A stretch of DNA of 64,000 bases, taken from NCBI GenBank assembly GCA_013399115.1, contig VXAA01000623.1, forward strand, positions 556,289 through 620,288. Reading direction: 5' to 3'. The notes under the pieces were generated by a model, which made no database searches, was not told the DNA's origin, and was given only the letters and a program-made list of their open reading frames with translations. How positions within the stretch are numbered: position 1 is the stretch's first letter; every line of letters starts with the position of its first letter. Positions 51,201 through 64,000 of the stretch are shown here, one piece after another. The position numbers and the translations under genes are program-made. The DNA is from Anseranas semipalmata (lineage: Eukaryota; Chordata; Aves; Anseriformes; Anseranatidae).

Positions 51201-54200
51201 GGAAGCGCCTGCGCGGCCCCGGCGGCTGAGCGCTGGGTGCGCGCCCCTGGCTGGCTTTGTGTTCCTCTCGCTTGATTGCCGTCTGCAAAGCTTTTAACGG
51301 GAAGAGAGGCAGGTCTCACTTGTGGCATATCCCAGCCCCTCGCACAGGCTAAAACACAGCTGTAAAATGATCCCTGTCCTATTTGCTGTTAAAATGCAGC
51401 CCTGGCGCTTTTGGGCTCGATGGCACAGCTGCCTCGGCCTGGCACGCTCCTTTTATAAACCCATTAGTCACCTAGGCCTCTTAGAAATGTTTAGGTGGGG
51501 GATTCGCGGTGCAGCCCGCTCTCACGTGGCAAGCGTCACCGCTGAATTCGGGGCCACGGTGCCCCTGGGTGCTGCTCCCGCTCGCAGAGCTGGTGCTGCC
51601 GTCCCACGGGGATGGGCAGCGCCTCCAGCTCCTGGGCTGCGCTTTGCTCCCTCCTGAATGCTGCCCAGGAACCGGGCTGTCCTGCCCGCACCCCTGGCAG
51701 GAGCCACAGTGTGGCACGGGCAGGGCCCAGCTGTTTTTCCATCCCTGTGTTTGTGGGGTTGCATCCCCACGATGCTGCTGCACGGCCGCTCCGCACGATG
51801 GCTGGGATGTGCGCTGTGCACTGGAAGCGTGAAAGCAAACGTTGAGCCCTGCCACCACCGTGCAAGGGACCCGCCAGCCCTGGGGTGCTGTTATGAATGA
51901 GATTTTTTTGATTTCTTGTTGCGACAAACATCCGTGCTTTGGCTTTTTGTTCCCATTCTGACAAGTTCCCTCCGCTGCCGGCTTCCCTGGGTGTTTGCGT
52001 GCCCCCTCTTCCTACGGCAAGGTTTGCTCTGCCTCCCTTCCCTCCCCGCTGCCCCGCTCCGAGAGCATCTCCCTGCGGTGCTGCTGCGGGGGGCTGCGGC
52101 GGGGCACCTGCCTTTCCCTGCACCTCAGCTCCTAAAAACTCCAAAAAAAATCCCCAGAAAATCCCTAAAGAGCCTGCCCGGTGTGCTGGGGCAGGGTGGG
52201 AACCTCGGTGCGCAGGCACCGGCAGCAGGCGGCTTTCCTCCCGACCGGGCACGTAAATTGGCTGTTCATCCACACCCAAGGGAGCCCAGATGCTCCCAGC
52301 TGTGCTGGGACCCTGGGGGAGGCAGAGGCGGTCACAGCGGGTCCCCCAGCGCGGCCGTGCCACCGCCGGTGGCTCCTGCACGTGCTCCCCGCTGGGACGG
52401 GCACCGCAGCATCGGCTGGAGCGCGGCAGCCGGTGCCTGCGCTGCTCCGTCTGGGCTTGGCTCTGCAAATCCAGCTTGGCAGGTAACTGGATTAGTCCGA
52501 TTGTGTGCGCTCGCTGAGGCATGGCAGATAAAATGAAATTGTGTCTCCAGACCCAAATCGGGACTAATTCAACGCTGTGATGAGCTTAATCCTTGCATCC
52601 TTCCCATCAGCCCAGCCCTCCTGGGCTTGCGCTGGGTCTGGGCAGGAATCAGCAGCGTGCCCGGGGCTGGCTGCGCAGGCGGTGGCCGTTAGCACAGCTC
52701 GGGGTGGTGGGTGCGAGGGGGCTGCGCGAGTCCCCGGTGGCTGCGCCTGGTCCCCTCTGTGCCAGCGAGGGCTGGCACCGTGTCCACTGGGCGCCGCATC
52801 CCGAACCGCTGCGTTACGGAGATGTATGGAGGTGTAGGGCAGCACCGGGGTCCTCGCCATCGGGCTGAGCTCTTGTTGGCGCCGCTTAGCGTGTCGGGAA
52901 AATCCCGTGCCTGAGCAGACGTTGCCGGGATGGGGTGAACCAGGGGAGGCGGCCGGGGCTGCTCCTGCAGCACGCGGGAGCTGTTGCCTCTCGTCCCCTG
53001 GATTCGAGGGATTTCGCTGGGATTTCGTTGGGTATTTCGGTGGTTTTGTTTTTACGTAGGTTTCTGGGCCTCTGTGGTTGTAAGGGAAAATCTGCAGAGG
53101 GGAGCCACATGTTCCCAGAGGCTTCAAATGCCAGAGGGCAAATAAAAATGAGCGTTGGTGGCTCTTATTAATATTGCTTGAAGGCAGTCCCTGCCGGCCC
53201 TGAGTCATTGGCTCTGGGCATTCGGGTGGCAGCGCTGGCCCTGCCCGCCCTGAGGCTGCCGCAGAGGAGGTGGGACATTGCCACCTATGCGTGCAGCCAG
53301 TTTCTCCCCCTGGACAGCGTCAGGCCCTGCTTGGGGTTTCCTTGTTCCTGTCACAGCGCAAGTTCTCCATTTTGGCTCCCAAAGCTGCTGGGCCGCACGG
53401 CTGCCGGATGGGAGAGCCCGGAGCGGGCACCGCACCTCTGCCCACTGGCGGCTGGGCCCTCGGCCCTGCTCCGGGGAGGAAATATTGAATTTTCACCCGC
53501 AGTGCCTCGTCTGTGAACGCCAGCGGGGCCCTGAGGTTCCCCTGCCCCTGCTCGCCCAGCACGGGCGGTCTCCAGGGTGGGCTGCAGGCTCGCGGCGGGC
53601 AGGGGACCGGCTCCGCTGCCTCCCTCGATGCCGCTGGGGCCAAGCCCTCGGCTGCTGCTGCTCTTCGGCACGAGACAAACAAAAGCCATCAAAGCGCCGA
53701 GCTTCTAGAAGGAGCTCGTCTCCTGCACCGAGCGCTGCCTCCACCTCTCAACCGAAAGCTGGAAACCACATGCAGGCGTAGAAGGGGCGAGCCGTGCCGA
53801 TTCCAGCGCCGGCTGCCCTCCGTGCTGGCTCCAGCGCAACCTGGTGCTCGCTGGGGAGCTCGGAGGGGGCAGGAGGGACCGGGGGCCGCTCGCCGGGGGC
53901 TCTGCCCTGGTGCTGGGGGAGGCGCAGGGCTGCAAGCAGAGCCGTGGGGCGCAGGTGAGTCCAACCCCTCCATCTCTCCTGCATCCCTCCCGTGTCGGTC
54001 CTCGGGTGCCTTCCCTGGTTGCCCTCCGGGTGTGGGGGCATGAGGGGGGGACTCAGCCCCACTGAGAGAGGCCGTGCCCTGCCGTGGGGGTGAGGAGCAG
54101 GGGGTGCCGGCCCCGTACCCCCGGCCGCACCATGCAGGCGGTGGTGGAGGAAGCTGCCGGAGCCCGGCGCTGCCCGACTGCGCAGGCAGCTGACATTTTG

Positions 54201-55424
54201 GAAGGAAATAGCTGCTCTCCGCTCCTTCCTGTAGCACGCAGCCTGCGAAACGGCCGCGCCGGGAGCCCGGCTGTGCCGGCAGCGCCTGCCCGGAGCCGCG
54301 GCTGGGCTGCCCCCGGGGGGACTGCAGCGGGCAGAGCAGCGCTGACCCCGGTGAGTACGGCCGCGGGATGGGCACCCAGCCCTTGCTGCCGGTCCCGTGC
54401 TGTGGAGGAGCCGGGAACCGTGCCCAGGGGCTCATCCGACCCCAGCCAAACCCACGCGTGGGAAGGCCGTGGCACAGCTGGCCGTGGGCTCCTGGCCCCT
54501 TTGGGTGCGTGCCGAGCCCTTTGCGTCCCCCTCCGGGGAGGGCAGGACGTGGTGTGCAGCGGCCACGTGCGAGGCGAGGGGGCCAAGCTGGGGCAGCACC
54601 AGGGGGGCTGGTAGCCCTAGCGGGGGGCCCAACTGAGAGGGGCTGCCCAGGGGGGCTCCGCATATCCCCAGGGCATGTGTGTGTGGTGCATGGAGGGTGA
54701 GCGGGTGTCTGCGCAGGGGGGGAACCGGAGCGCGTCCATGTGCCGAGCAGCCGCTATCGGCTGCCGACATCACCATTCCCAGGGCCTGGCTGTGGGCCAG
54801 GGCCGGATCCTGCCCCGGAGGGGAACCAGCGTGGGGCTGCCCTTCCCGGGGGGATGCAGGTTCCCTTCCGGTGGGGGCAGATGTGGTGCCCCCAGGGCAG
54901 GACCAGAGCCCCCCCGACAGCACCAACCCTGCAGCATGCGCGGGGCGTGCAGGGTCCGGCCCTGTGGCCGCCAGCGAGGCCGGCTCTGACCTGGAAGCGA
55001 TCGTGGGCTCCCGGAGGTGCCGAGAAACCACGTGTCCGTGTGTTTACTGCGGCGGGCGCAGGGCTGCTACGTGCCGGCGGGACGGGGCCGGCGCCAGGGC
55101 TGCAGCACTGGGGGGGCCCCGTGCTCCCTGCCAGGGAGGAAGCGGCGCCCAGAACCCACCCTCGGGGCCGGGGCAGCGCCAGGCAAAGGGCAGCACGGGG
55201 GCCACCACAGCAGAGGGGCCACACAGGGCAGGCGTGCGGGAGCTGGGGGGGTTGTAGCCAGAGCCCTTTGGTGTGGCCCCCCCCAGGGCTTTACCTGGCT
55301 CTTTACTGGCTTTGCAGGGTGCAGGAGGGGAGCTGGGGCTGCACTTGGTGGCTGTGCTGGTGTGAGGGCAGGGGATGTCTCTGGGTCACGAGGTGGGTGT
55401 TGCGGGCATTGCGTGAGTGCCCTT

Positions 55425-55528
55425 TGAGCATCCCAGGGCTGTGTGTTGCGAGCATCCTGAGAGCATCCTGCAGCTGTGTGCCGCAAGCATCCCGTGAGCA
55501 TCTCGTGAGCATCCCGTGAGCATCCCAC
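55425..55528 (+). repeat. 11-base tandem repeat, GAGCATCCCGT type
   Basis: Seven or so copies of GAGCATCC followed by two or three variable bases. The last three copies are exactly 11 bases apart. Confidence 0.8.
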
Positions 55529-56440
55529 GGCTCAGCCTGAGCCGGCTCGCTGGGGCAGGCAGCAGCCTGGGGGCACCGGCCCTTGGGCAGGAACTGCCCG
55601 TGCTGGGGCTTTGCCGTGCTCGCCGCACATGGGAACGCGCCGCAGCCAGCCTCGCCCTGTGAGACACTTCCCTCCTTTTGTCTGCTCGCCGACGGGCTAC
55701 GGCTTTCCTGCAGCACGCGATCCGGAGCTGGCCGCCAGCCCGCCGCGGTGTCTGGGAGGCTCCAGGGCTGCCAAGGGTGGCTGGGGCCATGGCTCAGCCC
55801 TACCAGGGTTCCTTGGCCGCCCCCCACCCCCAGAGGTGCTCCCATGCCCCCCTGTGTGCTCTTTCCCATGTCACTGCCTTTAGCCCTCTGGGAAACCTAT
55901 TTTGGGTGGGTTTCGCCCCTTTTGCAGCCAGTTTGGTAATGCCAATTGGGCAGCGGGGCCACTGGATGCAGAAGCATTGTCCGCATCTCCCATCCCTCTG
56001 CTCTTCACAGGCATCCCCTGTCCGAGCTGTCCCCATGGGGGCTGCTGTCCCCATCCACGACGCTTGTCCAGCCACTGTGTGCGCAGCTTCGCAAGCGATA
56101 AGTCACCAGCGAGCAAGTTGCTGTGGCTTGTTGAGTTGCTGCTGGTTAACCGAGCTGCGGTAATGGGTGGGATTATAACTCGCTGCCAGTACTAAGTACA
56201 TGCAAAGTAGCTTAAACCACTGCAATTATCTGTCTCTTGCAATTGTTTAAGCGTGCATGCAGCTGGGTGCTGCAGCTGACCCCGGGTGCTGCTCGGGGAG
56301 GATGGGGCCAGTCCGGGGTCCGGCCAAGGCACCGACCGCTCACGGCTTTGCCCGCAGGAACCAGCAGCACAGGGCTGCTGGCAAAGCCCGGTGCCTGGCT
56401 GCAGCGCGGCCACGCCGTGGGCTCGGGATGCTCTGCGGGA

Positions 56441-56461
56441 TGGGGATGGGGATGGGGATGC
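56441..56461 (+). repeat. GGGGAT hexamer repeat, about 3.5 copies
   Basis: A short perfect array of GGGGAT units, with G runs capable of quadruplex pairing. Confidence 0.75.
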
Positions 56462-57884
56462 TCTTTGCGGGACCAGAGGTTTGCTGTGCCTTTTGGGACT
56501 GTGGGGCTGTGCTTGTAGCCGAAGCTTTGGCTGGCTCTCGTGGCGGGGAAGCTCCGCTCGTGATGGCAGGGGCTGGCACCGCTCCGGGCACCCTGCGGCT
56601 CCTCGGGCAGGTTTGCCAGTCTGTGGGTGAGGCATGGGAGACCAAAATGAGCTGTGTGGAGAAACACCTGCAGCTGCATTGGCGGTGCTTTTCTTCAGCC
56701 TGTGGAGAATGCATCAGAGCCCATCACGAGTGCTTTTTGGGGCTGCCCACACTGTCCTGCCGTCCCCCTCGCCAGCACCAGCGTGCCGCTGGCTCCCTTT
56801 CCACCCAGCCGATCCCAGCAGCAACATTCACAGCTCCCGCTCCAAGGCCGCAGCCTTTTGTACGCCCTAATGGCGAGCTGACCGCAGCGGCAGATTAATA
56901 CTTGTTGCTTAACAACACGTTGAAGTGGAATAGGAAGCTTTCTGTTGCTGTAAGATGGGAATATATCACCATTTTTTGATAAGAAGGGCAGTGTTTGTTT
57001 AGTTTTTGTCCACGCTGATGTTTCTGCGCTGGGCTTGGGCTGCTCCCAGGGTTTCAGCCATTCCTGGCGCAGTAAAACCATTCCTGGCATCCTCCGCAGC
57101 TCTGCCAGCAGCAACATTTTCCATCAGCTCCTCTTATCAATTGTTCGCAACTGCTAACTGCCCGTACACATCCTGCTGTCGGCCTTCCCCCTTTCCCTAT
57201 CCCTCATCGCTTTCAGTCTTTGTTGCCTCCCCCAGCCCCTCCTTACCCAAAGGATTTCTAACTCGGTGCCTCTTCTGTGAATGTGGAAATGTTCCTTGCT
57301 TTTTATAGGGGAAAAAAACATTTTTAGCCAACTGGGTTATTGTTCCTCTTCCTGCGCGTGGGGTAGGGAGCGGGGGAAAGGTCTGGCTTTTGATAGGTGC
57401 CGTCTCTCTGCTGTCCTCGCTGGATTTGTTGCATGCGTGGCTGCCCCGTGCCGGCCCAAGGAGCAGTGGGGATGCTGGGGCCGCCCCAAAAGCCGCTTTG
57501 TAAAGCCCCGCGCAGCAGAGCTGGGGCATGGGGCGGGCGGCTGCGATGCAGCGTGGCCGTCGGGGCTGCTCCTGCCCGGCTGATGCTGGGGCTCCTCACC
57601 AGCCCCCCCATCCCTCGTTCCCTCGCTTCCCTGGCCGTGAGCCCACGACATTGCAAAGGGAAATGACGGCCGCGGGGCCAAGGCAGCAGAGCCGTGCGTG
57701 AATGGCTCTGAGCTCTCCAAGGGCTTTTCCTAGAAAATAGCGGGTGACGCACAGCCAGGGTCCCCCTGTCCCCTTGAGGTGGCTCCGGTGCAAAGCTGGA
57801 GGGTGCAGGGGGGTGCTGGGACCCCCGTGTGGTGCCCGCCCACCGTGGGACCCTGACGAGCCGCATGTCCCCGGCAGGTGGTGA

Positions 57885-63036
<5,152 letters not shown>

Positions 63037-64000
63037 CCGCCCGGCGTCCCGGCCCCGCGCCGGCCCCCCCGGCGCTGCGGGGACTGTGCTGTGTTTGTGT
63101 CTCTGTGCCCAGCCGGGGGGCAGGCGGCGATAGGGGGGGTTCTCGCCCCAGAGATTTGCTCTGTGCTGTCCAGAAATGCAGGGTGGTGTCCGGCTCTTTG
63201 GTGTTTATGCCCTTGTATAAAAGGCAGCGGATTTGTCGCATGGTTTTTCCTGTATGTTCCTTTTTAAAAGGCCCAGCTTCGGCTTTCCGCTTCTGCGAGC
63301 ACCGGCCCCGGAGCCGCCCCACTTCCCACAGCCTGCCCCGCTGCGGGGCTGCTCGGTGGGGGCCGGGGGGGCCCGGCCACGGGTTCGCTTTCTGCAGTCG
63401 TCACTAAGAATGTACATGTGCGCGTTGGTGTTTTTATCTCAGTGACTCTGTTCACCAAGGGAGGGGGGGCGGGGGAGCGGCCCGTGCTGGCACTCTGCGG
63501 CGTCGGGGTCCCCTCCCGGACCTCATCTCCTCCTCTGTCCCCCAAAGGACGCGGGAGCCCCCTCGGCTCCCGGCCCCGCCGCGTCCCCCTCTGTCCCCTG
63601 TGGCACCAGTGCAGCGAGGGGGAGGCAGGGTGGGAGGGGAACCGGAGCCAGGGCAGCAGGGATGGGCACGGGGCGGCTGTGGGGGGGGGGGGCCAGGAAG
63701 GGAGCCNGGGGAAGGAGCCCTTCGCCTGCACCCCGTTGGGCTGGGGGACATGAGTGCCCCCCAGTTCCCCTATCTCCCAGGTGAGCGTATGGGGGGGCGG
63801 GGTCTGGGGCCATTTTCCCGTGGACAAAACAGAACAAATTGCACTTTTTTTTTCTTTTTTTTAAGCAAAGGAGACGTCTCCTGCCGAGGGGTGGAGAGCG
63901 GGAGGGGTTTGCTCTTGGTTTTTAACCGCGATTTATTTCTCCGCTCGCGTCGGCCCGTCGGGGCGGGAGGGGGCAGCAGGGGCTTGCGGGACGCCGGGAC
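63037..64000 (+). other. STAT5B: STAT5B 3'UTR, partial
   Basis: Sequence after the stop to the window end. No AATAAA is present, so the 3'UTR probably extends beyond. It contains a G12 run near 63681-63692, an N at 63707 and a T/C-rich stretch near 63846-63864. Confidence 0.65.

Larger units (their letters stand above)
48271..57877 (+). other. STAT5B: probable STAT5B 5' region and intron 1, no gene recognised
   Basis: 9.6 kb before the acceptor CCCCGGCAG of STAT5B exon 2. The first 200 bases after the gap are CpG-rich and may include the end of exon 1. The rest is GC-rich with many meaningless open frames. Small tandem repeats lie at 55425-55528 and 56441-56461. No transposon, RNA gene or coding exon was recognised. 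Confidence 0.5.

Noticed and set aside
55425..55528. Repeated GAGCATCC as a possible transcription-factor site cluster
   Set aside because: The 11-base spacing is a plain tandem repeat and the unit matches no factor I can name with confidence.

Overview
The window is vertebrate nuclear DNA, most probably from a bird. Three multi-exon genes lie head to tail on the + strand: CAVIN1 (PTRF), STAT3 and a single STAT5 gene of STAT5B type. The protein details, the short introns, the high GC and CpG content, the scarcity of transposons and the presence of only one STAT5 between STAT3 and the window end fit an avian microchromosome (the block on chicken chromosome 27). I did not determine the species. 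No prokaryotic gene, CRISPR array, tRNA, rRNA or recognisable transposon was seen.

Layout. 1-472: CAVIN1 upstream region and 5'UTR. 473-17326: CAVIN1, two coding exons (361 aa) around a 15.8 kb intron, then a 3'UTR of about 2.1 kb ending at an AATAAA at 19469. About 320 bp further on, a CpG-rich STAT3 promoter begins, with a perfect CRE next to a near-consensus STAT site. It runs into a 700-base N gap (19866-20565) that probably hides most of STAT3 exon 1. 26288-34756: STAT3 coding region, 23 coding exons, 770 codons (771 with a tandem splice donor). Its 3'UTR ends at an AATAAA at 36737. 36.8-47.4 kb: non-coding DNA with small minisatellites and one large GC-rich minisatellite that runs into a second N gap (47450-48270), where the STAT5B promoter and exon 1 probably lie. 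57888-63036: STAT5B coding region, 18 coding exons, 787 codons after allowing for a defect at a single N (59559). Its 3'UTR runs to the window end.

Biology. STAT3 and STAT5B are cytokine- and growth-factor-activated transcription factors. JAK kinases phosphorylate one tyrosine (Tyr705 and Tyr699 here), the SH2 domains pair, and the dimers bind TTCNNNGAA sites. CAVIN1 is the core coat protein of caveolae and is a conserved neighbour rather than a pathway partner. The two STAT genes share exon sizes and split codons, showing their origin by tandem duplication.

Most useful observations: the bird STAT5 mixes residues that are divided between mammalian STAT5A and STAT5B, as expected for the unduplicated gene; the splice acceptor that makes STAT3beta in mammals lacks its AG here; the tandem donor that adds or skips one Ser before the STAT3 activation tyrosine is present; a CRE plus STAT-like site sits in the STAT3 promoter; one STAT5B intron is collapsed in the assembly. 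No wholly new system was found. One unexplained exon-like segment in STAT3 intron 1 (24818-24999) is the best candidate for something unannotated.
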